From Zygosaccharomyces rouxii (Eukaryota; Ascomycota; Saccharomycetes; Saccharomycetales; Saccharomycetaceae): 64,000 nt of DNA. The position numbers were made by a program, and so were the translations under genes. This document shows positions 47,956 to 57,163 of this stretch, one piece after another. Every line of letters starts with the position of its first letter. Within the stretch, counting starts at the first letter, position 1. Location of the stretch: positions 1 to 64,000 of the forward strand of contig NC_012996.1 of NCBI RefSeq assembly GCF_000026365.1, given 5' to 3'. Under the pieces are notes generated by a model. The model saw only the letters and a list, made by a program, of their open reading frames with translations. It did no database searches and had not been told where the DNA came from.

Positions 47956-48667
47956 TTTATTTTTTTTCAAATCGAAATAAATACAGCACAGTACTATCGA
48001 TCTCTAATCAGGCCGAGCAATTGTATTCCGTTTTATCAGTAATAGACGCTCATCCTTTTGTGTTTCAGACTATTGTGCTACATTTATTGCAGGATATCTT
48101 CTACGACAGTCTAATAATATGTTATTTTCTCGAGGAAATGCGAAGCAATTTCATACTATCGTTCTATTTCATATGAATATTCTGCTAGGCGCTTAATATA
48201 GGAATTGGTTCAAATTGTACATCATCCTTCATTATATATATCGGTATGATGCGTATTACTCTACTTTCTACACGTGATTTGCAGTTTGTTTTGTTACCCG
48301 CACAGTGATTTCCCGATCTGGAAAATTAGTAAATAAATAGAGGATGGAAAATTTCAACACATCAAAAAATGAAATAGTAAAAGAAATAAAGGAGGAAAAA
48401 GGAAAACTTCGAAGTTGATGAATATCTTGACGATGCTTTAACGTAGTTCTAGCGGTTTTAACGAGTCATTTAGGATTGGTACGGGTCTCTTCTTCTTCTT
48501 TTTTTCCTTTAGTTTAATTTGATTCCATCTGATTTTCACTCAGTTTTTGTGAGAAGTTGTTCGTTATAGATTGTCGTTAAAGAAACATCAGTAGTGATCA
48601 GTGGCATTCCTATCTTTGTCCTTACCATCGTTATTTTCGACAGTAGCGTTCTTGCAGTTTGTTAAAG
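47956..48667. promoter_or_regulatory. CDC14 promoter region
   Basis: 712 bases between tRNA-Tyr and CDC14. A Reb1 core TTACCCG lies at 48294-48300, about 370 bp before the ATG, and probably sets the nucleosome-free region. A CACGTG box at 48271-48276 fits Cbf1 or Pho4. Pyrimidine-rich tracts near 48485-48520 resemble usual yeast leader and promoter sequence. No further gene is seen. Confidence 0.5.
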
Positions 48668-50242
48668 ATGAGGAGGAGTTTATATTTGGATAATACGATC
48701 GAATTTCTAAGAGGTAGAGTTTATCTAGGTGCCTATGATTATACACCAGAGGATACAGATGAGCTCGTTTTCTTCACAGTAGAAGATACGATTTTTTACA
48801 ACAGTTTCCACCTAGACTTTGGGCCCATGAATATTGGTCATTTATACAGATTTGCTGTTATATTCCATGAAATTTTGAATGATCCCGATAATACGAATAA
48901 AGCGGTTGTTTTCTATTCTTCGACTTCAACGAGACAAAGGGCGAACTCAGCATGTATGCTATGTTGTTATATGGTTTTAGTTCAGGGATGGACACCACAT
49001 CAAGTTTTACAACCGCTAGCACAAGTGGATCCGCCATTCATGCCATTCAGAGATGCAGGTTATTCAAATGCCGATTTTGAAATTACCATTCAAGATGTAG
49101 TTTATGGAGTCTGGAGAGCAAAGGAAAGAGGTTTAATTGATTTGCATTCATTTAATTTAGAAAATTATGAAAGGTATGAACATGTGGAAAATGGTGATTT
49201 AAACGTTTTAACCCCGGATTTTATTGCATTTGCATCCCCACAAGAAGATTCAAGGCTTATAAACAGTAATACTGTGTCATCCAAATCTCATTTAAATCAG
49301 GCATTTCGTAGCGTTCTGAAATTTTTTGCCAATAATAACATTCAATTGGTGGTTAGGCTCAATTCTCCCCTGTACAATAAGAAGCATTTCGAGGATGTGG
49401 GGATACAACATTTAGATATGATTTTTGAGGACGGAACTTGCCCGGACCTTTCCATTGTACAAAATTTTGTTGGTGCTGCAGAGACAATTATTAAAGGTGG
49501 AGGTAAAATAGCAGTACATTGTAAAGCTGGATTAGGCAGAACCGGATGTCTGATAGGTGCACATTTGATTTATACCCATGGATTTACCGCTAACGAATGT
49601 ATTGGATTCTTAAGGTTTATGAGACCAGGGATGGTTGTAGGACCTCAACAGCATTGGCTCTATTTACACCAAAATGATTTCAGAGAATGGAAATACACAA
49701 TGAGATTATCATTAGTACCTAATGATATAATCGGTAACCTTTACCCTCTGGTTAGTTTCGACAAGTATCGTTCGCAAAAAAGAAGACTTAAGGATGAAAG
49801 AAGGCATAGAGTCTATAGAGATGGGGATGAGAATGAAGCAAAGGATTTGGCAATGACACCACCGAGTCCCAAAAAGATTCCTACAAACTTTGGGGCAGCA
49901 GCGGTTCCTCAGAATTCGCCAGGTCAACCAAGAAAGGGTCAAAACGGAACTAATACCATTGAAGAGCTTCAAAGGGCGAAAGCTAAGAGATTGGGTACAC
50001 GTCATGCACAAGCTATTGCCGATAACAATTCTGATGATGATATGATGCAACAGGACGATACCACCAGCGCCAATAGTAAGGTGCTCAACGATGTGGATAA
50101 ATCTGCACAATTCGAAGATGGTGATGAGGATGCACTTCTCAGACAGCTACTACCTAAAAACAAGCGTATCAGTTCTGGTAGAAGGACTGCAAGTGCCACC
50201 GGTGGTGTACGTAAGATCAGTGGTACTTCGAAAAAACTATAG
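48668..50242 (+). CDS. CDC14: Dual-specificity protein phosphatase Cdc14
   Basis: Cdc14 reverses Cdk1 phosphorylation and drives mitotic exit; it is held in the nucleolus until anaphase. The 524-residue protein (551 in S. cerevisiae) starts MRRSLYLDNTIEFLRG. The N-terminal half is a non-catalytic phosphatase-like domain (to about residue 170). The catalytic domain (about 215-345) has the signature HCKAGLGRTG with nucleophile Cys285 and Arg291, and a general-acid Asp in the loop FEDGTCPD. The C-terminal tail is low in complexity and basic, ending GRRTASATGGVRKISGTSKK, with a likely nuclear export/localisation role. The ATG at 48668 is three codons inside the open frame and matches the family start. 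Confidence 0.97.
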   Translation: MRRSLYLDNTIEFLRGRVYLGAYDYTPEDTDELVFFTVEDTIFYNSFHLDFGPMNIGHLYRFAVIFHEILNDPDNTNKAVVFYSSTSTRQRANSACMLCCYMVLVQGWTPHQVLQPLAQVDPPFMPFRDAGYSNADFEITIQDVVYGVWRAKERGLIDLHSFNLENYERYEHVENGDLNVLTPDFIAFASPQEDSRLINSNTVSSKSHLNQAFRSVLKFFANNNIQLVVRLNSPLYNKKHFEDVGIQHLDMIFEDGTCPDLSIVQNFVGAAETIIKGGGKIAVHCKAGLGRTGCLIGAHLIYTHGFTANECIGFLRFMRPGMVVGPQQHWLYLHQNDFREWKYTMRLSLVPNDIIGNLYPLVSFDKYRSQKRRLKDERRHRVYRDGDENEAKDLAMTPPSPKKIPTNFGAAAVPQNSPGQPRKGQNGTNTIEELQRAKAKRLGTRHAQAIADNNSDDDMMQQDDTTSANSKVLNDVDKSAQFEDGDEDALLRQLLPKNKRISSGRRTASATGGVRKISGTSKKL

Positions 50243-50293
50243 TTATAGATAGATGCATTTTTAAAATTATTAATTTTCTTTTTTTTTTTTCTG

Positions 50294-51067
50294 TTAGATG
50301 TAACATGGTATTAAAAGTTTACCAGATTTGTGTCTCACGCCATTGTAATGAGATGCCAGTTTTCCTCCACTGTCAGTAGGTTGACTCCATGCCATTGCCC
50401 ATTTTTCTATTGTCTTACCATATATAGTATTAGATCTAGCGGCTTCTAAAAGTTTAGTAGCTATACCTTTATTCCTCTGTGTTCTACAGACCCATATCCT
50501 TGAAACCCCCAAAATAAAACGAGGTTCAACGCCATCCACGATGCTCCTATCCTCGTAAATCATCCATCTACACCTCTCAGGTTTCAATAATTCAACTGTT
50601 ATGACACCAACTGCTCTATCTTCTTTAACGTAGAGAAAAGCCTTACCATTACTATTGGGTCGGCACCAAAATTCATTTTCATTGTGAGGAGCATGTAATT
50701 CGTCATTGACAATATCTAGGATGTGAAGAGTAGTCCTTACTTCCGGCTGATGATCAGATCGTACCATAACTATACGCTCAGCCTTAGTGTTTGAAATACC
50801 CCTTTTAGATGACGATGATGGAGGTGTAAGTGCTGTTGATCCATCAGAAGACGGTAACGATATTCCTAACCCCCAAGTAGCTGGCCATTTTTTACCCTTT
50901 AGATGCATTTCATGGTAATTCTTATGAGTGGTTGTATCATCTATAACCGATGGTGAATAAGTCATACCGCATTTTGTGCATTTGGTTAGATTGGTTGTTG
51001 GACCTATTTGCAAACGAGATTGAAGAAGTTTCTTACCACCATTTTTCTTCGAACTTTTGACAGCCAT
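50294..51067 (-). CDS. ECO1: Cohesin acetyltransferase Eco1
   Basis: Eco1 acetylates Smc3 during S phase to establish sister-chromatid cohesion. The 257-residue protein (281 in S. cerevisiae) has a PIP-box-like QSRLQIG at about residues 16-22 for PCNA binding. A C2H2 zinc finger starts at Cys30-Cys33 and ends in the His pair of KNYHEMH. The GNAT acetyltransferase core follows, with RFILGVSRIWVCRTQRNKGIA (core SRIWVCRTQRNKGIATKLLE) binding acetyl-CoA, and a C-terminal HYNGVRHKSGKLLIPCY. The start codon at 51065-51067 gives MAVKSSKKNGGKKLLQ, matching the short basic N-terminus of the family. It converges with CDC14, 51 bp apart. Confidence 0.95.
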   Translation of the reverse strand: MAVKSSKKNGGKKLLQSRLQIGPTTNLTKCTKCGMTYSPSVIDDTTTHKNYHEMHLKGKKWPATWGLGISLPSSDGSTALTPPSSSSKRGISNTKAERIVMVRSDHQPEVRTTLHILDIVNDELHAPHNENEFWCRPNSNGKAFLYVKEDRAVGVITVELLKPERCRWMIYEDRSIVDGVEPRFILGVSRIWVCRTQRNKGIATKLLEAARSNTIYGKTIEKWAMAWSQPTDSGGKLASHYNGVRHKSGKLLIPCYI

Positions 51068-51345
51068 TGGCCATAGTTATTTTAAAGTCTCGAATTGACT
51101 CAGGATTATTAGTAGTCCTAAAATGCGATGAGCTTCAAAGTACCGATTACGCGCTCTTCATGGATATTGTAGGCATGTTCGGAAAGGAAGCACATTAGTA
51201 TCTGAGAATTATCCCAAAGAATCTTGTTATTTGAATGCAGCCATTTTGAGACTTCTTCCTTGAAGGATTCATGATGAAACTTAGGCTAAACAGTTCCGTT
51301 ATTATGTGTTGCTTTTATTCTTCCCTGATTTTCAACAGTTTATAT

Positions 51346-51418
51346 GGGCATGTGGCGTAGTTGGTAGCGCGCCCCCTTAGCATGGGGGAGGTCTTCGGTT
51401 CGAATCCGGACTTGTCCA
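51346..51418 (+). tRNA. tRNA-Ala (anticodon AGC)
   Basis: The 73-nt gene starts GGGCATG, with A box TGGCGTAGTTGG, anticodon arm CCCCC-TTAGCAT-GGGGG (anticodon AGC), B box GGTTCGAATCC and 3' end CTTGTCC plus A. The acceptor stem carries the T-T mismatch also present in S. cerevisiae tRNA-Ala(AGC). It lies between ECO1 and HIS2; I recall a tRNA-Ala(AGC) at the matching place on S. cerevisiae chromosome VI. No intron. Confidence 0.97.
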
Positions 51419-51846
51419 TTCTTTTTCTTTTTTCTCTCTGGTACTTAAAGAAAGCTAATAACTATTAGATAATATTTATGATCCCCATGGTAAGTTTAGT
51501 GCCCTTAAATGACAGGTACTGGGCTCATAATACTTTTGCAATTTGGTTCATTTTTAGTTTTTATTGTTCAAGATACCTGTTTGAATGGCGGTATTCTTCG
51601 AACAAAACGTTAAATTGAACAAATCCAGCTTTCCCAAGTTTACAAGTCTGTCAATTGAATGGTAAAATTCTATAAAAACAAGAGACGTAGAATGCACATC
51701 ACCATCTTAAGTATGGCACTCTCAGAGTTCTCGGACTTGCAAATCTTGGGTATTCTTCTCTTGTTTCCTATCTTGAAACTTAGTACGATGACCTTGACAA
51801 CAACAATCAATACAAAAAGTACATCTCAAGACAAAAGGAGTGGCCA
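51419..51846. other. HIS2 promoter region
   Basis: 428 bases between tRNA-Ala and HIS2. The 78-codon frame at 51659-51895 overlaps the HIS2 start out of frame and is not credible. No full Gcn4 site is seen here, although one (TGACTCA, 51096-51102) lies on the ECO1 side of the tRNA. Confidence 0.4.
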
Positions 51847-52848
51847 ATGCATTCGCATCATTCACATTCTGGAGATTATGTGGCCCATGGTGTAGATCCA
51901 TTGGAGGATGTAACCTCTAAAGCCATTGAAAAGAAATTCCATACATACTGTCTAACAGAACATATGCCCAGAATCAATGCAAAGTTTCTATACCCTGAAG
52001 AACAAGAAGGTTCAATACAACAAGATGCTGCCGTTCAAAGGCTCCAAGAAAATTTCCTCAACTTTTTAAGACATGCCAAGGCCATTCAGGACCGGCCCAA
52101 TGCCAGTAACACCAAATTTATCGTAGGTACTGAAATTGAAGGATGTGATGAAGAACATATTTCCTACGGTAAACAGCTAATGGCACAACACAACGATGTG
52201 GTCAAGTTTTGCGTGGGTTCAGTGCATCACATTCGTGATATACCCATAGATTTTGATCAACAATGTTGGAATCAAGCTCTAATGGCGTGTAATAATAACC
52301 TTCAAACGATGCTTCTATCTTATTTCAATCTGCAGTATAAGATGTTGACAGTGTTAAAGCCGCTAGTCGTAGGTCATTTTGACATTTACAAACTCTATTT
52401 ACCTCCAACTTTGAGAATTAACCCCAAAACTGGTGATGTGAGTGATGAGTCTACCGCTGTACCGGTTTCCCAAGTACAACCGATTCACTTTTGGGATTCA
52501 GTTCACAAGGCTGTTGTTAGAAACCTACAATTTATCGAGTCTTATGGAGGTCTCATCGAAATTAACACCTCAGCATTACGCAAGAAGTTGGCTGAACCTT
52601 ACCCCGGTAGAGATATTTGTGAGTTGGTCAAGACCTACTGTGGTGGTAGATTTGTTCTAAGTGATGATGCACATGCAGTGACACAAGTAGGTGTTTGTTA
52701 TGAACAAGCATTGAAATATATCACGGAAACTCTACAATTGACTCAAATGTATTATTTAGAATTAAACGCGCAGGGTGATCTTTCAAGCAAGACGCTCCCA
52801 ATTGAACAATTTAAGTCTAATGCATTTTGGGGAAGTAACCACTTGTAA
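51847..52848 (+). CDS. HIS2: Histidinol-phosphate phosphatase
   Basis: His2 removes phosphate from L-histidinol phosphate, the ninth step of histidine synthesis, in the cytosol. The 333-residue protein (335 in S. cerevisiae) is a PHP-domain metallo-enzyme. It begins MHSHHSHSGDYVAHG, whose histidines bind metal, followed by YCLTEHMPR, FIVGTEIEGCDEEH, CVGSVHHIRDIPIDFD, LVVGHFDIYKL, LIEINTSALRKKLAEPYP and RFVLSDDAHAVTQVGVCY, which supply the remaining metal ligands. The ATG opens directly at the conserved His cluster. Neighbours ECO1 and CDC14 are linked to it in S. cerevisiae chromosome VI as well. Confidence 0.96.
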   Translation: MHSHHSHSGDYVAHGVDPLEDVTSKAIEKKFHTYCLTEHMPRINAKFLYPEEQEGSIQQDAAVQRLQENFLNFLRHAKAIQDRPNASNTKFIVGTEIEGCDEEHISYGKQLMAQHNDVVKFCVGSVHHIRDIPIDFDQQCWNQALMACNNNLQTMLLSYFNLQYKMLTVLKPLVVGHFDIYKLYLPPTLRINPKTGDVSDESTAVPVSQVQPIHFWDSVHKAVVRNLQFIESYGGLIEINTSALRKKLAEPYPGRDICELVKTYCGGRFVLSDDAHAVTQVGVCYEQALKYITETLQLTQMYYLELNAQGDLSSKTLPIEQFKSNAFWGSNHL

Positions 52849-52965
52849 AACTACAACTGAACCTTCGTCTCCCAGTCTATAAATGAAATTTCAAATTAAA
52901 ATAAAAATAAAAATAAAATAGTAATAGCAGGATATGATATCATGTACACAATATGTTTAAACCGA

Positions 52966-55011
52966 TCAGTAGGAACGGCCAAACATACAGTATTGAACAG
53001 CTGGGTGTGAACATTTAACACACTTTTGACCTGGCTTCAATTCTGGTTGCTCAAATGGAATGCATAGAGATTTAGCACCCATACTTGGAGCTTTTTCATC
53101 TTGTTCAAATTCTTCACCATCGTCCCTCTTTGCGGAAGATTCCTTGATATCTTCTTCACACTCGGTAACACCACACCATGGGGAAAGGATGACGTTCTTT
53201 TTGTTCAAATTGGAAACGAAATCTTTCCATTCATTAACGACAACTCTGTGAGAGTCAAACAATTCCTTTGCCCTCAAGTACAAGTCTCTTTGCAATTCTT
53301 CTAGCAGTTCAGGAATACGAGTTTCCAATTCATCCAATTTGACTGTAACTTTACGGAAATCGTTTCTACGAACCACGGTGACTTGGTTGCTCTCAATGTC
53401 CTTAGGACCAGATTCCAAACGTAGTGGGATACCCTTCAATTCGTATTGTGCGAATTTCCAGCCAGGAGTGTAGTTATCGTTGTAATCACCGAAAGCTCTA
53501 ACACCAGCCTTCTTTAGACGTGATTCAATTTCTCTAGCAGAACTGTGGATGTGAGCACGTTGTTCCTCGGTAGTCTTCTTGGTGATACCAACTGGTAAGA
53601 CCACAGCTTGGTATTGAGAGACTCTTGGTGGGATCACTAAACCCTTGTTGTCAGAGTGGATCATTGTCATAACACCGATAACTCTTGTGGATAGACCCCA
53701 AGAGTTTTGGAAAACGTTAACCTTAGGGTGGTCAGGACCCAATGGATTTTCCACGCTGACGTTGAACATCTTAGAGAAGTTTTGACCTAAATGGTGGGAA
53801 GTAGCACCTTGAATACCACGACCGGTTTGAGGGATGTAACCTTCCACAGTGGTAGTGAAGACACCACCAGCAAATTTTTCCTTCTCAGTCTTTCTACCCT
53901 TGACGACTGGAACAGCCAATAATTCTTCATAGACACCAGCGTAATGATCCAAAATTTGTAGAACTTCTTCTTCAGCGTCTGCTTTGGTCAAATGAGCAGT
54001 GTGACCTTCTTGCCACAAAAATTCTCTAGTTCTTAGGAAAGGTTGTGGATGCTTAAATTCCCATCTGACAACAGAGTTCCATTGGTTCAATTTCAATGGC
54101 AAATCTCTGTAAGATCTGATCCATTTGGCATAGTAAGGGTACATGACAGTTTCAGAAGTTGGTCTAATGGCAACAGGTTCCTCTAAATCGGAAGAACCAG
54201 CCTTGGTAACCCATGCGACTTCAGGTGCAAAACCTTCAACATGATCCTTTTCCTTCTCTAGAACTCTTGAAGACACGAACAAGGGGAAGTAAGCATTTTG
54301 AACACCCATGGCCTTGATTCTATCGTCGAACCAACGTTGGATAGATTCCCAAATGGAATAAGATGGAGGTCTCAAGATGTAACAACCAGAAACATCGTAA
54401 TAATCCAACATTTCACCCTTGGTCAAAATTTGTTGATACCAGCCTGAGAAGTCGAGAGATTTATCCACAGTAATACCAATCAACTTGGCATCTTCAATGG
54501 CAGCGGAAGTAGCAGCGGCAGCAGCAGGAGTAGCAGCGTTGGACTTCTTGGCGTTACCAGCATCCTTGGATACCTCTTGGCTGAAATCAACGACCTTTTG
54601 AGATGATTCAAACTTGGATAGGAATTTTACGAATTCACCTTTTGTAATGAACAATGTATCGTTCAATTTTAGAACATCGGAATCCTTGACAGTTTCCAAT
54701 TGCTTGTCAATCAACAGATGAAATTCAGATTCAGCGTTCAACAAGTATGCAACGGTGAAGGCCTTGGCACTTTCACATTTGAAGAAAGATTGGAACAATT
54801 CATCTCTTGCCAAACGTGGTTCCTTGGTGCCGGTAGACTGAGCGATCAAAGGTGCTGGAGTCACAGTAGATTGTAATGCGACTACTACAACAGGCACAGG
54901 TGTAGCAGTCTTAGCGGTCTTTGGCTTGAAGACCAAAGACTTCACTGGGATCGCACCTTCGACGATCTTATCTTCGACGGAAAGATGAGCAAGGGAATTT
55001 TCAACAGACAT
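52966..55011 (-). CDS. Cytosolic prolyl-tRNA synthetase, YHR020W type
   Basis: This class II synthetase charges tRNA-Pro. The 681-residue protein (688 in S. cerevisiae YHR020W) has an N-terminal extension of about 160 residues, including an Ala-rich linker (KKSNAATPAAAAATSAAIED). The catalytic core shows motif 1 around YILRPPSYSIWESIQRWFD (residues about 207-225), motif 2 with RPTSETVMYPYYAKW and WEFKHPQPFLRTREFLWQEG (core FLRTREFLWQEGHTAH), and motif 3 HLGQNFSKMF to GLSTRVIGVMTM. An anticodon-binding domain and a C-terminal zinc-like CVKCSHPAVQYCMFGRSY close the protein, ending in the tyrosine typical of eukaryotic/archaeal ProRS. Codon bias is high. It is divergent from DED81. Confidence 0.95.
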   Translation of the reverse strand: MSVENSLAHLSVEDKIVEGAIPVKSLVFKPKTAKTATPVPVVVVALQSTVTPAPLIAQSTGTKEPRLARDELFQSFFKCESAKAFTVAYLLNAESEFHLLIDKQLETVKDSDVLKLNDTLFITKGEFVKFLSKFESSQKVVDFSQEVSKDAGNAKKSNAATPAAAAATSAAIEDAKLIGITVDKSLDFSGWYQQILTKGEMLDYYDVSGCYILRPPSYSIWESIQRWFDDRIKAMGVQNAYFPLFVSSRVLEKEKDHVEGFAPEVAWVTKAGSSDLEEPVAIRPTSETVMYPYYAKWIRSYRDLPLKLNQWNSVVRWEFKHPQPFLRTREFLWQEGHTAHLTKADAEEEVLQILDHYAGVYEELLAVPVVKGRKTEKEKFAGGVFTTTVEGYIPQTGRGIQGATSHHLGQNFSKMFNVSVENPLGPDHPKVNVFQNSWGLSTRVIGVMTMIHSDNKGLVIPPRVSQYQAVVLPVGITKKTTEEQRAHIHSSAREIESRLKKAGVRAFGDYNDNYTPGWKFAQYELKGIPLRLESGPKDIESNQVTVVRRNDFRKVTVKLDELETRIPELLEELQRDLYLRAKELFDSHRVVVNEWKDFVSNLNKKNVILSPWCGVTECEEDIKESSAKRDDGEEFEQDEKAPSMGAKSLCIPFEQPELKPGQKCVKCSHPAVQYCMFGRSY

Positions 55012-55148
55012 CTATTATGTGTCTTTTAGTCAGCAAAATTCGATTAAAGCACCCTGAAGCTTTGAGAAGCAGCAGTTAGATCGGCAGAGACTTTTATTGG
55101 TAGTTCGAAAGCTTTATCTTAATGTTTGAAACTTTTCAGCTTTACGCG

Positions 55149-55156
55149 ATGACTCT
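55149..55156. promoter_or_regulatory. Gcn4-type site in shared synthetase promoter
   Basis: ATGACTCT contains the TGACTC core of Gcn4. It sits in the 262-bp region between two divergent aminoacyl-tRNA synthetase genes, about 118 bp before the DED81 ATG. Only one half of the palindromic site is exact, so binding would be moderate. Confidence 0.45.
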
Positions 55157-55273
55157 TCAAAAAATTTTTCACCATAAAGAAGGCATTAAAAGGCATTAAA
55201 ATTGAGAAGGTTCATCGAGGAAACCTTTAATCTGTTGAAATACAAATCACCAAGTCATATTATTTCAATAATT

Positions 55274-56932
55274 ATGTCAGTACATATCAACGAAAAAGGT
55301 GGTGTAGATGCATTAACCACCGTTGGTTCTACCGAAAAGCCTTTCCAAACGGCTGCGTTTGCCCTATATGCACAAGAAGAATTGGAACACAGTGAACCAA
55401 AGCTACTGGTCTTCAAACCAGAGGATAACGGATACGAAGAGATCAGTGCATCAGCATTGAAGAAGGCAAAAAAAGGTGCTGAAAGTTTGAAGAAAAAAGC
55501 TCTAAAACAGAAGGAATTAGAAGCTAAGAAGCAACAACAAGAAGCTGATAAAGCTGCAAAGCAATTGGAAGCTCTAGATATCAAGATCGAAGAGGACAAG
55601 AGTTTACCACAAGCCCAGAGAGTGAAGATCAACAAAGCCTATGAATCTGTCGGCCAACGTGTTAAAGTCAACGGTTGGATCCACAGAATCCGTAACAACA
55701 AGAAGTTGGTATTCGTTGTTCTGAGAGATGGTTACGGTTTCTTGCAAGCAGTTCTTACTGGTAACTTGGCATTGGCTAAGCAAACCCAGGAATTGACCTT
55801 AGAATCTTCCGTTGCACTTTACGGTACAGTTAACAAGCTTCCAGAAGGTAAGAGCGCACCAGGTGGTGTGGAACTATCCGTTGACTATTACGAGGTTGTT
55901 GGGTTAGCTCCAGGTGGTGAAGATGCATTTACCAACAAAGTTTCTGAAAACGCTGATCCTTCCTTACTATTGGACCAACGTCATTTGGCTCTAAGAGGTG
56001 AAACCTTGTCTTCAATGATGAAGGTTCGTGCAATTTGGATGAAATGTCTAAGAAGATTCTTCGAAAATGAAGGTTTGACTGAAGTTACACCGCCATGTAT
56101 GGTTCAAACTCAAGTCGAAGGTGGTTCAACACTTTTCAAATTGAACTATTACGGTGAAGAAGCATTCCTAACTCAAAGTTCCCAGTTGTATTTGGAAACT
56201 TGTCTGGCGTCGTTAGGTGATGTATACTGTGTGCAAGAGTCATTCCGTGCTGAAAAATCTCATACCAGAAGACACTTGTCTGAATACACTCACATTGAAG
56301 GTGAATTAGGATTCATCGATTTTGATGATCTACTGAGCCATTTGGAAAAATTGTTTGTTGAGACCGTTGGTTACATTATGGAAGATCCTGTCGGTAGTGC
56401 CATAGTTAAGCAATTGAACCCTGATTTCAAGGCCCCAACTTATCCTTTCAAGAGATTAGATTATAAAGATGCTCTAGAATGGTTGAACGAGCACGGTGTG
56501 CCTAACGAAGATGGTGAGAAATTTAAGTTCGGTGATGATATTGCTGAAGCTGCTGAGAGAAAAATGGTTGACACCATGGGTGTGCCCATCTTTTTAATCA
56601 GATTCCCAGCTGAAATTAAATCCTTCTATATGCCTCGTTGCAAGGACGATCCTCGTGTTACGGAATCTGTTGACGTCTTGATGCCTAACGTTGGTGAAAT
56701 TACTGGTGGTTCCATGAGAACCTGGAATGAAGCTGATCTTCTAGAAGGTTACCAACGTGAAAAGATTGACCATACTCCATACTACTGGTACTTGGATCAA
56801 CGTAAATACGGTAGCGTTCCTCACGGTGGTTACGGTCTAGGTACTGAACGTATCTTGGCATGGTTATGCAACAGATACACAGTTAGAGACTGCTCTCTAT
56901 ACCCACGTTTCACTGGTAGATGCAAGCCATAG
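55274..56932 (+). CDS. DED81: Cytosolic asparaginyl-tRNA synthetase
   Basis: Class IIb enzyme charging tRNA-Asn. The 552-residue protein (554 in S. cerevisiae Ded81) has a Lys-rich coiled extension (about residues 60-105) that helps bind tRNA, an OB-fold anticodon domain (RVKVNGWIHRIRNNKKLVFVVLRDG; core KVNGWIHRIRNNKKL), and a catalytic core. The core has motif 1 FFENEGLTEVTPP, motif 2 ESFRAEKSHTRRHLSEYTHIE (core FRAEKSHTRRHLSEYTHIE) and motif 3 GGYGLGTERILAWL near the C-terminus. The open frame extends 24 codons upstream from a non-ATG codon; the ATG at 55274 (MSVHINEKGG) aligns with MSSLYIKEATG of S. cerevisiae. Confidence 0.96.
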   Translation: MSVHINEKGGVDALTTVGSTEKPFQTAAFALYAQEELEHSEPKLLVFKPEDNGYEEISASALKKAKKGAESLKKKALKQKELEAKKQQQEADKAAKQLEALDIKIEEDKSLPQAQRVKINKAYESVGQRVKVNGWIHRIRNNKKLVFVVLRDGYGFLQAVLTGNLALAKQTQELTLESSVALYGTVNKLPEGKSAPGGVELSVDYYEVVGLAPGGEDAFTNKVSENADPSLLLDQRHLALRGETLSSMMKVRAIWMKCLRRFFENEGLTEVTPPCMVQTQVEGGSTLFKLNYYGEEAFLTQSSQLYLETCLASLGDVYCVQESFRAEKSHTRRHLSEYTHIEGELGFIDFDDLLSHLEKLFVETVGYIMEDPVGSAIVKQLNPDFKAPTYPFKRLDYKDALEWLNEHGVPNEDGEKFKFGDDIAEAAERKMVDTMGVPIFLIRFPAEIKSFYMPRCKDDPRVTESVDVLMPNVGEITGGSMRTWNEADLLEGYQREKIDHTPYYWYLDQRKYGSVPHGGYGLGTERILAWLCNRYTVRDCSLYPRFTGRCKP

Positions 56933-57163
56933 ATTAAGAAAACATCTGTATTTAATTGCAAGACTGATTTGACAAGATCCTGAGGGCCTCAGGATTCAAT
57001 TTGTATTGCGTATCAACTATTTTTTAGATGTGGCAGTATAGTAGTACTATATAAGATATAAAGTTAAATTGAAAAATTTCCAAGGTACCTAAGACTATTG
57101 AACAGCGATAGGAATAAAAGTACATCTTAAGATCTTGATTAGCTACGCAGGAAAGTGGAAACA

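Noticed and set aside
47811..48176. 121-codon open frame across tRNA-Tyr
   Set aside because: It runs through the tRNA gene and has no protein similarity.
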